Source: Neobacillus sp. CF12 (GTDB taxonomy: Bacteria > Bacillota > Bacilli > Bacillales > Cytobacillaceae). Taken from it: DNA of 64,000 bases. The stretch is taken from the NCBI RefSeq assembly GCF_030348765.1, contig NZ_JAUCEU010000007.1, forward strand, positions 2,804,001 to 2,868,000. The letters run 5' to 3'. Both the position numbers and the translations under genes were made by a program. Of the stretch, positions 45,022-54,137 are shown piece after piece. The number at the start of each line of letters is the position of its first letter. Position 1 is the first letter of the stretch. The notes under the pieces are model-generated. The model saw only the letters and a program-made list of their open reading frames with translations. It did not search any database and was not told the DNA's origin.

Positions 45022-45846
45022 TTATTCTTCCTCCTTAAATAATTTTTTTAGGAAAATGATTGACTCTTCTGTATATTGATCATAAAACTCTTCACATCTT
45101 GTTCCAATAAATGGATCTGCAAACGGAGGCAATAGCTCCATCGTTAAATATCCGCTATAGTTAATATCGCGCAAAGCCTGAGCGATTGGCTTAAAATCGA
45201 TATGTCCCCTGCCTGGTGCCGCTCTATTACTGTCAGCGATGTGAAGGTGATATAATTTATCTCCAACCATTCTGATGGTATCCGCAATATCGACTTCTTC
45301 AATATTCATATGATACGTATCACCCATAACTCCTACGCTTGGCAGATTAACACGATTAACCAGTTCAAGTGATTGCTCTAATCGATTGATTAAATAGTTT
45401 TCGTAGCGATTCCATGCTTCTACTGTCAACCTGACACCATGTTCTCCTGCATAAATACCAGCTTCGCATATTCCTTCCTCAGCCCACTTTAGCTCAGTTT
45501 CTCGATCGGCCTCTCCATAAATTTTCATACAGGCAGTTGGAGTCAGCGAGATTCCTTTTGCTCCGATTTTGCTGGCAAAATCGACGCAGCTTTTTAAATA
45601 ATTGACTGCATTTTTTCTAATATTTTCATTGCTAGAGACTAAATCTCTTTCAGCATTATAAATGGCACAAATTGTGGAAGCTTCAATATTATATTTAGCC
45701 AGTAATTCTTTAATGCGGTCAGCATCCATTTGTTCTGGCTCACCAACAAATTCCACACCGTTATAACCAAATTTGGCGAGTCTGGCAATACTAGTTTCAA
45801 TATCTTCTCCTGCATATACTAGCGTGTTGTAAGAGTACTTAATCAT
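45022..45846 (-). CDS. Xylose-isomerase-like TIM-barrel enzyme (copy B)
   Basis: 274 residues, paralogue of copy A. Metal-site segments: TVEAWNRYE (about 145), DTYHMNIEE (about 182), HIADSNRAAPG (about 208) and TMELLPP (about 243). AGGAGATG precedes the ATG. It is the first gene of a B-dehydrogenase-A-ABM unit. The pairing of two sister isomerases around one dehydrogenase suggests two successive steps on the same keto-sugar skeleton. Confidence 0.88.
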   Translation of the reverse strand: MIKYSYNTLVYAGEDIETSIARLAKFGYNGVEFVGEPEQMDADRIKELLAKYNIEASTICAIYNAERDLVSSNENIRKNAVNYLKSCVDFASKIGAKGISLTPTACMKIYGEADRETELKWAEEGICEAGIYAGEHGVRLTVEAWNRYENYLINRLEQSLELVNRVNLPSVGVMGDTYHMNIEEVDIADTIRMVGDKLYHLHIADSNRAAPGRGHIDFKPIAQALRDINYSGYLTMELLPPFADPFIGTRCEEFYDQYTEESIIFLKKLFKEEE

Positions 45847-46002
45847 TCGAACATCTCCTAATCACCAATTTTAATAGTCTATGAACTTCCCCTAGATTTC
45901 ACATTCTTTAAATAGAGACCGCAATTAAAAGCGGCCACTACCTGCGTTTTTAGTTCTTTTAGATGAAGTTTGTTATCTACTTTCCTAGCTGCTAATTGAT
46001 GT

Positions 46003-47172
46003 TTATTTTGCTGCGTTTTGAATAACTTCTGGGGCATCTTGGCGATATGCCATTTTCCAAACCTTTAAGACATTTTCTTGTGTTACTTTCATCGCTGGAA
46101 CAACATAGAATGGTTCTAATTGCTTACCAAGTAATGAATATCCAGCAACAAGGGCTTGGGCAGCTCCATTTTCATAAGGTAACTGTGCTCCAAGACCTTT
46201 TACATTTCCTCCAGAAGCAATTTGAAGCGCTACATTCGTTCCCAAATCAACTGTAGTAATGACTAAATCATTTTTCCCTACTGTACGAGCTGCAGCAAGT
46301 GTTCCTTCCGCTGGTACATCCCAAATCGCAAAAATGCCATCTAAATCTGGGTTTCTTGCTAACATACCAGAAGCTACTTTTTCAGCATCATTAGGAGTTA
46401 TAATTCCACCACTTACAGCAATTTTAATATCTGGATATTTTTCTTTAATGGTTGTTTCGAATGCTTCTTTACGCTGGTTATTTACAAAGAAGTCAACATC
46501 ATGGAAGATAACACCAATCTTACCTTTTCCTTTTAGCGCTTCACCCATGACTTCGCCTGCATAGATACCGTTTCCATAGTTATCTGATGAGACAACGCTT
46601 ACATAATCTTTTCCAGCTTGGAATCCTTTTGGCACACTATCCATAAATATTAATTTTGCGCCTGCTTCAGCGGCCTTTTTAAAAGCGGGAGCAGTTGCCA
46701 CTGGATCGACCGGCAAACTTACGATAACATCTGGTTCTTTAGCCATGATTGTTTCGATATCTGAGATTTGTTTTTCAGGCTTAAATTGTGCATCCGTAAC
46801 GGCAACAACTTCTATGCCCATTTTTTCAAAAGTATCTTTCACACCATTGATGATGGCAGTTGAGAAATCATTTCCTGCATAGTGCATGGAAATAGCCGCT
46901 TTAAATTTACCTTCTCTAATTTTCTTTACATCCTCTTCAGACAATTGCAAAGTTGCTGCAGGTACGGCTGTTTCTCCGTTTGGACCCTTACTTAAAATTT
47001 CCTGATCGCTTGTTATTTCCGGGTTAATGGTAAGAGGATAAGTAACTTTTTCTGATGCTGCTTTTTCATTTTTTTGCTGCCCCGAAGTATTGGCACTTTG
47101 TTTTCCACAGCCCATAAGAGCCAAACTGCTAATTAATAGTATCGTAACGATTAGTGAAGTAAGTTTTTTCAT
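46003..47172 (-). CDS. Sugar ABC transporter substrate-binding lipoprotein (SBP1)
   Basis: Ribose/rhizopine-type binding protein (Peripla_BP_4), 389 residues. The lipobox LALMGC puts the lipidated cysteine at residue 22, so it sits on the outer face of the membrane. The ligand fold covers about 80-385 (MHYAGNDFS, VVAVTDAQF, SLPVDPVATAP, IWDVPAEG, TTVDLGTN). It has no ATPase or permease next to it and presumably uses the importer at 51622-54079, like SBP2. Its coding sequence is the near-twin of the C-terminal part of the histidine kinase at 57625. ATG 47172 follows GGGGG. Confidence 0.93.
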   Translation of the reverse strand: MKKLTSLIVTILLISSLALMGCGKQSANTSGQQKNEKAASEKVTYPLTINPEITSDQEILSKGPNGETAVPAATLQLSEEDVKKIREGKFKAAISMHYAGNDFSTAIINGVKDTFEKMGIEVVAVTDAQFKPEKQISDIETIMAKEPDVIVSLPVDPVATAPAFKKAAEAGAKLIFMDSVPKGFQAGKDYVSVVSSDNYGNGIYAGEVMGEALKGKGKIGVIFHDVDFFVNNQRKEAFETTIKEKYPDIKIAVSGGIITPNDAEKVASGMLARNPDLDGIFAIWDVPAEGTLAAARTVGKNDLVITTVDLGTNVALQIASGGNVKGLGAQLPYENGAAQALVAGYSLLGKQLEPFYVVPAMKVTQENVLKVWKMAYRQDAPEVIQNAAK

Positions 47173-47272
47173 AGTAACCCCCAATAATTTATTAGTTTAA
47201 TAATGTTGAATTTTTAAATAATTTAGATTAAAAATTTTATTGGACATTTCATGCAGCTGGTAAAAGCGGACC

Positions 47273-47302
47273 AACCTTTGTAGAATATTTGCTATAAAGG
47301 TT
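47273..47302 (-). terminator. Weak terminator-like hairpin upstream of SBP1
   Basis: AACCTTTGTAG / CTATAAAGGTT stem (one mismatch) lies 42 bases after the TIM-barrel gene D stop, with only TTTT nearby. Possibly an attenuator. Confidence 0.4.
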
Positions 47303-47343
47303 AGCCCCGTTATAAATTCATCTTAAAAATTTGAGGTTAATGT

Positions 47344-48186
47344 TTACTTACATCCAATTTCTTTTAATTTTTCTTTCAAGTAATCAATGGATGTTTTCGC
47401 ATACCAATCAGGATCCGCTTTTCTGGTACCAAAACCAATTTCCATGGAGAGGTAGCCCTTGTAATCGATTTCCTTTAATGCTCTTAATACGGAATCCCAA
47501 TTTACGGTTCCTTGTCCAGGCGGTAATCGATCGTCATCCGAAATATGAACATGATGTAACTTATCTTTCATTTTATAGACATAATCACTCGGTACTTCAT
47601 TACGGAATAAGGCATGGAAAGTATCAAACATCACTTTCACATTGGATTCACCTGATTCTTCTGCCAGCTGCAAAGCATCATCCGCGGATTCGATTAAATT
47701 ACAATCAGCTGCCTGAGGTTCAACTACTAAGGTGATTCCTAGGTCTTTTGCATATTTTGCGACATCTTGTAAACCCTCCAGGCTATATTTCCATGCCTCT
47801 TGTTTGTTCATTCCAAAACCGAACCAGCCGGCAAGCCACATAACAGTTGGACATTCCCAGTCATGTGCCAGGCGAATGACTTCTTTATAATGTTTTATCG
47901 TAAATTCACGCTCTTCTTTTAAAGCCGAGGATGGATTGACTCCAGGTCCTCCCCCAGGTGCGGGAAGCATAGCAGCAACATTAAGATTGTTCCGTCTTAA
48001 ATGTTGAGCTATTTCTTTTCTTCTCTCATTGGAGAGATAATCCGGCCAAGCATGGGGACTCGCACAACCTATTTCAATTCCATCATAACCAAATGCAGCG
48101 ATTCGATTAATCGTTTCTTCTAATGGATAAAATGGCAACATAGATGGAAAAGAATTATAAACCCAAGTATTAAATGCAAGCTTCAT
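47344..48186 (-). CDS. Xylose-isomerase-like TIM-barrel enzyme (copy D)
   Basis: 280 residues. It starts MKLAFNTWVYNSFP; metal-site segments are LVVEPQAADCN (about 148), FDTFHAL (about 180), HISDDDRLPPGQG (about 206) and SMEIGFG (about 245). It is clearly distinct from copies A and B. It follows a zinc dehydrogenase by 57 bases with AGGAGG before the ATG. It could be a beta-eliminase or hydratase acting on a 3-keto sugar; that assignment is inference. Confidence 0.87.
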   Translation of the reverse strand: MKLAFNTWVYNSFPSMLPFYPLEETINRIAAFGYDGIEIGCASPHAWPDYLSNERRKEIAQHLRRNNLNVAAMLPAPGGGPGVNPSSALKEEREFTIKHYKEVIRLAHDWECPTVMWLAGWFGFGMNKQEAWKYSLEGLQDVAKYAKDLGITLVVEPQAADCNLIESADDALQLAEESGESNVKVMFDTFHALFRNEVPSDYVYKMKDKLHHVHISDDDRLPPGQGTVNWDSVLRALKEIDYKGYLSMEIGFGTRKADPDWYAKTSIDYLKEKLKEIGCK

Positions 48187-48243
48187 TCATTTATCCTCCT
48201 CAAAAATCAAGTTACAACTACTAGTTTTGTTAATCGTTGGTGA

Positions 48244-49278
48244 TTATTCCCAAACAAATACTGCTTTTTCTGTTTTTCTTTCATCAAACATTTGGAATGC
48301 AGTTTCGGCTTCTTCTAATTTAAATTGGTGAGTAACTAATTTTTCAACAGGGAGATCTTTTCTGACAATAAACTCAGCAATCTCATCGAACTCTTGTATT
48401 GGGAAGTACCATGAACCCATCACCGAAATTTGTTTCCGAATTAGCTGCTGACTAGGCTTAATCGTTGTCTCTTTGCTTTCGCCGATAAAGGCCACACGAC
48501 CGTGTGCTTTCACACAATCTAGTGCATCATTTTCAGCATAAGGGCTTCCGGAGCAATCAATTGCTGCGTCTGCACCGGCACCATTTGTAATGCGGGCAAT
48601 TTCTTCTTGAACATTCATCGTTTTCCCATTGATGGTGTAATCTGCACCTAATTCCTTCGCAAGCTCCAAGCGCTCATCAAGCATGTCAACAGCGATAACC
48701 GTTGCGCCTAATCCTTTGGCGATCATCACACCTGCACCGCCCATTGGGCCCATACCAAAAATAACAAGGTAGTCTCTTCCGGAAATTCCTAATCTCTTTT
48801 GCGCGTGATATAGGGTTCCTACTGCATCGGTTGAAACGGCAGCTGTTACAAAGCTCATGCTATCTGGAAGTCTCATGCAGTTTTCAGCTGGAACTGCCAT
48901 ATACTCAGCGTCGCCGCCATGAGAGTCAAAACCAATGCACTTAAATTCTTTACAGAACATTTTGTAGCCGCTCTTACAATGAGCACATTCACCGCAGCCT
49001 AATGCTAAGTAAACGGCAACCCGGTCACCCGGCTTAAAATTAGATACACCATTACCTACTTCTGTAATAACTCCAGCAGGCTCATGTCCAGGAACCGTGC
49101 ATCCACATTTTGTTCCTTCAAAAACAGATGTTCCGTAGTATAGGCTCATATCACTGCGGCAAATGGCAGACGCCTTTAATTGAATGAGTACTTCTCCTTG
49201 TCCTGGTGTTGGGATTTCAACCTGACGAATTTCTACCTTTTTATCTCCTGGAAAAAATACTGCTTGCATTGTTGTCAT
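48244..49278 (-). CDS. Zinc-dependent MDR dehydrogenase (second copy)
   Basis: 344 residues. Catalytic zinc ligands in SAICRSDMS (Cys about 38) and PGHEPAG (about 64); structural zinc cysteines in CGECAHCKSGYKMFC (about 96-110); nucleotide motif FGMGPMGGAG (about 175). Only distantly related to the dehydrogenase at 43938. GGAGGC precedes the ATG by 7 bases. Expected to oxidise or reduce a hydroxyl of the sugar carried by the neighbouring importer. Confidence 0.9.
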   Translation of the reverse strand: MTTMQAVFFPGDKKVEIRQVEIPTPGQGEVLIQLKASAICRSDMSLYYGTSVFEGTKCGCTVPGHEPAGVITEVGNGVSNFKPGDRVAVYLALGCGECAHCKSGYKMFCKEFKCIGFDSHGGDAEYMAVPAENCMRLPDSMSFVTAAVSTDAVGTLYHAQKRLGISGRDYLVIFGMGPMGGAGVMIAKGLGATVIAVDMLDERLELAKELGADYTINGKTMNVQEEIARITNGAGADAAIDCSGSPYAENDALDCVKAHGRVAFIGESKETTIKPSQQLIRKQISVMGSWYFPIQEFDEIAEFIVRKDLPVEKLVTHQFKLEEAETAFQMFDERKTEKAVFVWE

Positions 49279-49349
49279 CGTACTGCCTCCAATAAGTTAG
49301 TTTGAATCATAAAACTAAGGTCTTTCACAATTGTTCTATCAAACAAAAA

Positions 49350-50321
49350 TTAAGCCCACCACATATCAGTTACTTGTTCCTTAAACATGGCACCTTTTAA
49401 AAGAGATATCGCCTTCTTTAGTCCCTCATCCGTTGAAGCAAGCATATCTTCATGTTCAATGGAAATGACATAATCATAACCGACCGCTCTTAAGGCACTC
49501 ACAATGTCTTTCCACATTTTTTCATCCGATCCATAACCTACAGATCTAAATGTCCATGAACGGTCTAAAATTCGGCTGTAATGCTTTGTATCTAACACAC
49601 CATTTACGCTAATATTGGCATGATCTAAATAAGTGTCTTTCGCATGGAAGTGAAAAATTGCATTTTCACGGCCAAGCTTTTTAATTGCTTCTACTGGATT
49701 GATTCCTTGCCAAACAAGGTGGCTCGGATCAAAGTTGGCACCAATGTTTTCCCCGGCATGTTCTCTTAATTTCAGTATTGTTTCAGGATTATAGACAACA
49801 AATCCCGGATGCATTTCAAAAGCAATTTGGTTAATGCCATGCTCTTTCGCGAATTTCGCTTCCTCTTTCCAATACGGAATCACGACTTCGTTCCATTGCC
49901 AGTTCAAAACATCTAAATATTCCGGCGGCCACGAACAAGTAACCCAGTTTGGACTTTTTGCGCCTGGATAATCACCCGGACAGCCGGAAAACCCATTTAC
50001 AACTGGAACGCCTATGCGTTCCGCCAACAAAACGGTTTTTCTCCAAACCTCATGGGAATCACTTGCAAACTTTTTATCCGGATGCAGCGGATTCCCGTGG
50101 CAGCTTAAGCCACTGATGGTTAATCCCTTTGTTTCAAGCGCTCGCAGGAATGCTCTAGTTTTTTCAGGAGATGCAAGCAATTCATCCGGATTACAGTGAT
50201 GGTTGCCGGGATAATTGCCAGTCCCCAATTCAACCGCCTCAACACCCATGCCTGCCAGTTTATCCAGCATTTCTTCAAATGGCAGATTCTGATAAAGAGG
50301 GGTAAATACACCTAGTTTCAT
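49350..50321 (-). CDS. TIM-barrel sugar isomerase/epimerase-family enzyme (copy C, long form)
   Basis: 323 residues, longer than the other three. Metal-site segments: AFEMHPGF (about 165), NFDPSHLVWQG (about 195), HFHAKDT (about 228) and SIEHED (about 295). It overlaps the stop of the upstream Gfo/Idh gene by 4 bases, so the two are coupled. This pair is the usual arrangement for 3-keto-glycoside processing, in which a Gfo/Idh enzyme oxidises C3 and a TIM-barrel enzyme acts on the ketone. Confidence 0.88.
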   Translation of the reverse strand: MKLGVFTPLYQNLPFEEMLDKLAGMGVEAVELGTGNYPGNHHCNPDELLASPEKTRAFLRALETKGLTISGLSCHGNPLHPDKKFASDSHEVWRKTVLLAERIGVPVVNGFSGCPGDYPGAKSPNWVTCSWPPEYLDVLNWQWNEVVIPYWKEEAKFAKEHGINQIAFEMHPGFVVYNPETILKLREHAGENIGANFDPSHLVWQGINPVEAIKKLGRENAIFHFHAKDTYLDHANISVNGVLDTKHYSRILDRSWTFRSVGYGSDEKMWKDIVSALRAVGYDYVISIEHEDMLASTDEGLKKAISLLKGAMFKEQVTDMWWA

Positions 50322-51496
50322 GCCAGAACCTCCTTGCCTGCCTCAACCTTCACCCATTTCTGCTGTTGATGACTTTCTAAAATAGCGTCAGTGATACACA
50401 TCGAAATATGGCCATCTTCAAATGTAGCAAACTTAGGCTTATCTGTTTTCAGGCTCTTGTTATCGCGAATAAAAGAGTAGAAATTAAACATCATATTTTT
50501 CAATGCATCCGGCCAGCCTTCATTGTGTCCTCCTGGGTGGTGAATCGCAGATCTTGCTTCTGCCGTAAACAGGGAAGGGTCCGCTAACAGAAGTTCATTT
50601 GCTCGATCACGATGACCAATCCATAGCTTTTCCGGTTCCTCTTGGTTCCAGAAAATAGAGCTTTTGCTTGCGTTGATTTCAAAGCTTAATCTATTTTTCC
50701 TGCCGGCACTTACTTGAGATACAGTAAAAACTCCTCTTGATCCATCCTCAAAACGAACAAGAACGGATGCATAGTCTTCTGTATTAATTGGAACATCTTC
50801 ATATTGCATATCTTCAGTAGTCTGTGCCCCAAAAGTAGCTACGTTTCCTGTAGGCTTCTTTCTTACTGGAACTACAGTCGCTAAATCAGCAAATACTTCC
50901 ACAATCTTTTTGCCTGTTACAAACTGGACGGTATCGCACCAATGGGACCCGATATCCGCAACTGCCCGTGATTTTCCGCCTACTTCCGGCGCTAAACGCC
51001 AGTTATAATCTGTTTCATACAATAACCAATCCTGCAGGTAGCTTCCGTGTACCAAATTCACTTTTCCAAGCTCACCTTTTGCAATCATCGCTTGTAAGTT
51101 TTGCACACTGGCATGCTGTCTATAATTGAAGTTCACCGCATGGACCACGCCGTGTTTTTCTGCTAACTCCAGCAATTCCGCTGATTCTTTACTATTCATT
51201 GCCAGCGGTTTCTCTGATACGACATGCTTTCCTGCTAAAATGATCTCCTTATTAATTGCAAAGTGAAGGTGATTTGGTGTGCAATTGTGCACTACCTGGA
51301 TTTCACTGTCTTTTAGCATTTCACGGTAATCACCATAAGCTTTCGGGATTCCAAGCTCAGCTGCCTTATTTTCAGCAACTGCTTGGCTTGTTTCTGCCAA
51401 TCCAACTACATCAACAAAGCCAAGCCTTCTGATGGCTTCAATATGTGTTGGCCCAATAAAACCGGTACCAATTATACCAACTTTAATCTTCTCCAC
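50318..51496 (-). CDS. Gfo/Idh/MocA-family oxidoreductase (second copy)
   Basis: 392 residues: Rossmann motif GTGFIGPTH (about 10), EKPLAMNSKES (about 93) and substrate domain with ADIGSHWCDT (about 180). It shares the SYLQDWLLYE..W layout with the lgdA-like enzyme but is a distant paralogue. In the levoglucosan pathway a second enzyme of this family reduces 3-keto-glucose to glucose; that or a glycoside 3-dehydrogenase role (YcjS-like) would fit. Coupled to the TIM-barrel gene behind it. Confidence 0.88.
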   Translation of the reverse strand: MEKIKVGIIGTGFIGPTHIEAIRRLGFVDVVGLAETSQAVAENKAAELGIPKAYGDYREMLKDSEIQVVHNCTPNHLHFAINKEIILAGKHVVSEKPLAMNSKESAELLELAEKHGVVHAVNFNYRQHASVQNLQAMIAKGELGKVNLVHGSYLQDWLLYETDYNWRLAPEVGGKSRAVADIGSHWCDTVQFVTGKKIVEVFADLATVVPVRKKPTGNVATFGAQTTEDMQYEDVPINTEDYASVLVRFEDGSRGVFTVSQVSAGRKNRLSFEINASKSSIFWNQEEPEKLWIGHRDRANELLLADPSLFTAEARSAIHHPGGHNEGWPDALKNMMFNFYSFIRDNKSLKTDKPKFATFEDGHISMCITDAILESHQQQKWVKVEAGKEVLA

Positions 51497-51553
51497 TTCG
51501 TTTCCTCCTGTACATAAGTTTTCTCATGTTGTAGTAACGTACTTTTTAAGAAT

Positions 51554-51604
51554 GTTACCTCATGCCATTGATTCTTTTTTATAACTAATTGAGCATGAGG
51601 TAAC
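51554..51604. other. Long-armed hairpin between permease and Gfo/Idh genes
   Basis: GTTACCTCATGC and its exact complement GCATGAGGTAAC enclose 27 AT-rich bases. There is no T-run after it, so an mRNA-stabilising or processing hairpin, or an operator, is more likely than a terminator. Confidence 0.45.
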
Positions 51605-51621
51605 TCTAATTTTATTAAAAC

Positions 51622-52602
51622 CTATCGCTTCATCGCTTTCTTACCAAATGCCACAGCCAAGATGATGATAATTCCTTTGATAATCATTTGCTGGCTGACA
51701 TCCAGTCCCATAATAATCAAACCGTTGTTGATCGTACCGATCATTAACGAACCAACCAGTGTTCCGATAATCGTTCCTACACCGCCAAACAAGCTTGTAC
51801 CACCAAGAATAACCGCAGCGATAACAGAAAGCTCATCCCCTTCACCAAAGGAAAAACGACCTGCATTCATACGACCTGCATAGAGAAGACCCGCTAAACC
51901 AGCCATTAATCCTGTACCTAGGAAAACCATCAGCTTAATTTTCATTGTCTTCACACCTGAAAATCTTGCAGCGTTTTCATTTCCGCCTGTAGCAAGCACC
52001 TGACGGCCAAATGCTGTTTTACGAAGCAACACATGGGCGATAACCGTAAAAACTAGAGTCCAAATAAGAAGAACCGGAATTGGACCAATGTCACCAGATC
52101 CAAAAATAAAGTTGAAATTTGCATCTACAATTGGAACTGGTGCTGTGTCTGTAATCCACATCGCAAAACCTTTAACCGCTCCCATTGTTCCCAATGTTAC
52201 AAGGAAGGAAGGAATGGCTACCTTTGTAACAAGCAAACCATTGATTAAACCAACCACAAGTCCTGTACTTACACCGCCAATGAGTCCTCCCACAATGCCA
52301 TAACCGGCTTGGATTGCCAATGCACCTACAAGAGAAGAAAGAGCGGCAATGGAACCTACAGAAAGGTCAATTTCACCTGTACTGATTACAAATGTCATTG
52401 CCAACGCCATTAAGGAAATGGTGGCTGTTTGTCTAACAATATTTAACAAGTTTCCTGATGTTAAAAACCCTTCATCACTTAAGGTGATAGAAAAATAGAT
52501 TAATACTCCTACGAAAGCGAAATAAACAATATAATTGCGCCACTCGAAGCCTTTCAATACCGGAGTTTCCGGCTTTTGTAAATTAGAAACCTTGGATTGC
52601 AT
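51622..52602 (-). CDS. Sugar ABC transporter permease, RbsC-like
   Basis: Integral membrane subunit of a ribose-type (CUT2) importer, 326 residues, about 8-10 helices. Typical segments: STGEIDLSVGSIAAL (about 70-84), TLGTMGAVKG (about 138) and AAVILGGTSLFGG (about 265). Its start lies 20 bases inside the ATPase gene, so translation is coupled. It forms the channel for the sugar delivered by SBP2 and probably SBP1. Confidence 0.93.
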   Translation of the reverse strand: MQSKVSNLQKPETPVLKGFEWRNYIVYFAFVGVLIYFSITLSDEGFLTSGNLLNIVRQTATISLMALAMTFVISTGEIDLSVGSIAALSSLVGALAIQAGYGIVGGLIGGVSTGLVVGLINGLLVTKVAIPSFLVTLGTMGAVKGFAMWITDTAPVPIVDANFNFIFGSGDIGPIPVLLIWTLVFTVIAHVLLRKTAFGRQVLATGGNENAARFSGVKTMKIKLMVFLGTGLMAGLAGLLYAGRMNAGRFSFGEGDELSVIAAVILGGTSLFGGVGTIIGTLVGSLMIGTINNGLIIMGLDVSQQMIIKGIIIILAVAFGKKAMKR

Positions 52603-54079
52603 ATTGTAATTCCTCCTCTGATTTAATCTCCTTGCGTGTCGTCTCTTTCTTTATTTTCCCACCATGCATGACGACCACACGGTCACTCAAGGCAAGCAGT
52701 TCTGGGAGTTCAGAGGAGACCACAAGGATCGCCTTGCCAGTTTCGGCCATTGCTCGAATAATTTCAACGATTTCCGTCTTTGCACCAATATCCACACCGA
52801 TTGTGGGTTCATCCAACATAAGGACGGTAGGATCATTTGCCAGCCATTTGGCTAGAACAATTTTTTGCTGATTACCGCCTGATAACAGTCTGGCTTGTTT
52901 AAAAATATGATCCGTTTTAATATTTAGTTTTCGAACAAAATCATTACTAATGTCATTTGATTTTTTATTATCAATAAAGGTTCCTTTTTTAACCTTCGAA
53001 AGAATTGGAAGAATCATATTATCCTTGACACTATGTTCAAGAACCAAGCCTTGCATTCGGCGATCCTCCGGAATCAAAGCAAGACCTGCATCGATTGCAT
53101 TTCTCGCATTTTTAATGGATTGCTTTTCACCATTAACATAGATTTCTCCATTGTCAATTGGATCAATCCCAAAAAGACTTCGAAGCAATTCAGTTCTGCC
53201 ACTTCCCATCAACCCGGCAATTCCGACGATTTCTCCCGGCTGAATTTTAAGATTTATATCTTGCACTTTCCCTGCACTTAAGTTTCTCACTTCAAAAATC
53301 GGCGGTACGTCTGTTGCGTAAGAACGTTCCTTCCATTCAAAGGCCTGGTCAAACTCCATGCCTACAATATGTTGAATCACAGTGTCAAGATCGGTTTCAC
53401 TACATGTTTCGGTTGTGATAAATCGGCCATCACGTAAAATCGTAATGCGATCGCATATTTGAAAGATTTCATCCATTCTGTGTGAAATATAGATGATGGA
53501 ATAACCTTTTGCTTTCAATTTGTTAATGAAACTAAATAGTACTTCTGTTTCATTTTTGGTTAAGGAGGAGGTTGGCTCATCCATGATAAGAATTTTCGCT
53601 TCTTGGGAAAGCGCTTTGGCAATTTCGGTCATCTGCCAATAGCCGACACCCAAATTTTGTACAATATCATTTGGTTTGATATCTACGCCTAATTCTTTAA
53701 GCAGTTTTTCCGTTTTCTTTTCACAATCCTTGTCATTTAGCAGCCCAATTGATGTTTTCTTCTCACGAGTGAGATAAATGTTTTGAGCAACGGTAAGAGT
53801 CGGAATTAAACTGAACTCTTGGAAAATCATCGATATATTGTTTTTTTGCGCATCTTCATAGCTCTTAATACTTACAGGTTTTCCTTCAATTTGAATGTCG
53901 CCGCTATCAGCGGTATACACTCCGGTTAGAATTTTCATTAATGTAGATTTCCCCGCACCATTTCCCCCCATCAAGGCGTGAACTTCTCCTTTTTTCACTG
54001 AGAAATTAACATTTTTCAGTACGGGAATCCCATTAAATCCTTTATTAATATTTTTCATTTCTAGAATAGGTTGTTCCAT
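52583..54079 (-). CDS. Sugar ABC transporter duplicated ATPase, RbsA/MglA-like
   Basis: 498 residues with two ABC domains as usual for CUT2 importers. The first has Walker A GGNGAGKST (about 38) and Walker B ILIMDEPTSSL (about 160); the second has the normal degenerate P-loop GLMGSGRTEL (about 287) and signature LSGGNQQK (about 398). Second gene of the SBP2-ATPase-permease operon, separated from SBP2 by a hairpin at 54106. Confidence 0.94.
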   Translation of the reverse strand: MEQPILEMKNINKGFNGIPVLKNVNFSVKKGEVHALMGGNGAGKSTLMKILTGVYTADSGDIQIEGKPVSIKSYEDAQKNNISMIFQEFSLIPTLTVAQNIYLTREKKTSIGLLNDKDCEKKTEKLLKELGVDIKPNDIVQNLGVGYWQMTEIAKALSQEAKILIMDEPTSSLTKNETEVLFSFINKLKAKGYSIIYISHRMDEIFQICDRITILRDGRFITTETCSETDLDTVIQHIVGMEFDQAFEWKERSYATDVPPIFEVRNLSAGKVQDINLKIQPGEIVGIAGLMGSGRTELLRSLFGIDPIDNGEIYVNGEKQSIKNARNAIDAGLALIPEDRRMQGLVLEHSVKDNMILPILSKVKKGTFIDNKKSNDISNDFVRKLNIKTDHIFKQARLLSGGNQQKIVLAKWLANDPTVLMLDEPTIGVDIGAKTEIVEIIRAMAETGKAILVVSSELPELLALSDRVVVMHGGKIKKETTRKEIKSEEELQYAIQGF

Positions 54080-54105
54080 CCAAGTTCACCTTCTTTTCAT
54101 GGTAG

Positions 54106-54126
54106 AGGCTGCTTTTCGGGCAGCCT
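54106..54126 (-). other. Hairpin between SBP2 and ATPase genes
   Basis: AGGCTGC / GCAGCCT stem with a 7-base loop and no T-run, 11 bases after the SBP2 stop. In ABC operons such hairpins keep binding-protein mRNA in excess over the ATPase. Confidence 0.6.
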
Positions 54127-54137
54127 TATCCTATTTA

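Noticed and set aside
38670..51496. Myo-inositol (iol) operon
   Set aside because: Gfo/Idh and TIM-barrel genes suggested iolG/iolE/iolI, but there is no iolB, iolC, iolD or iolJ, and the 39795 enzyme looks like levoglucosan dehydrogenase.
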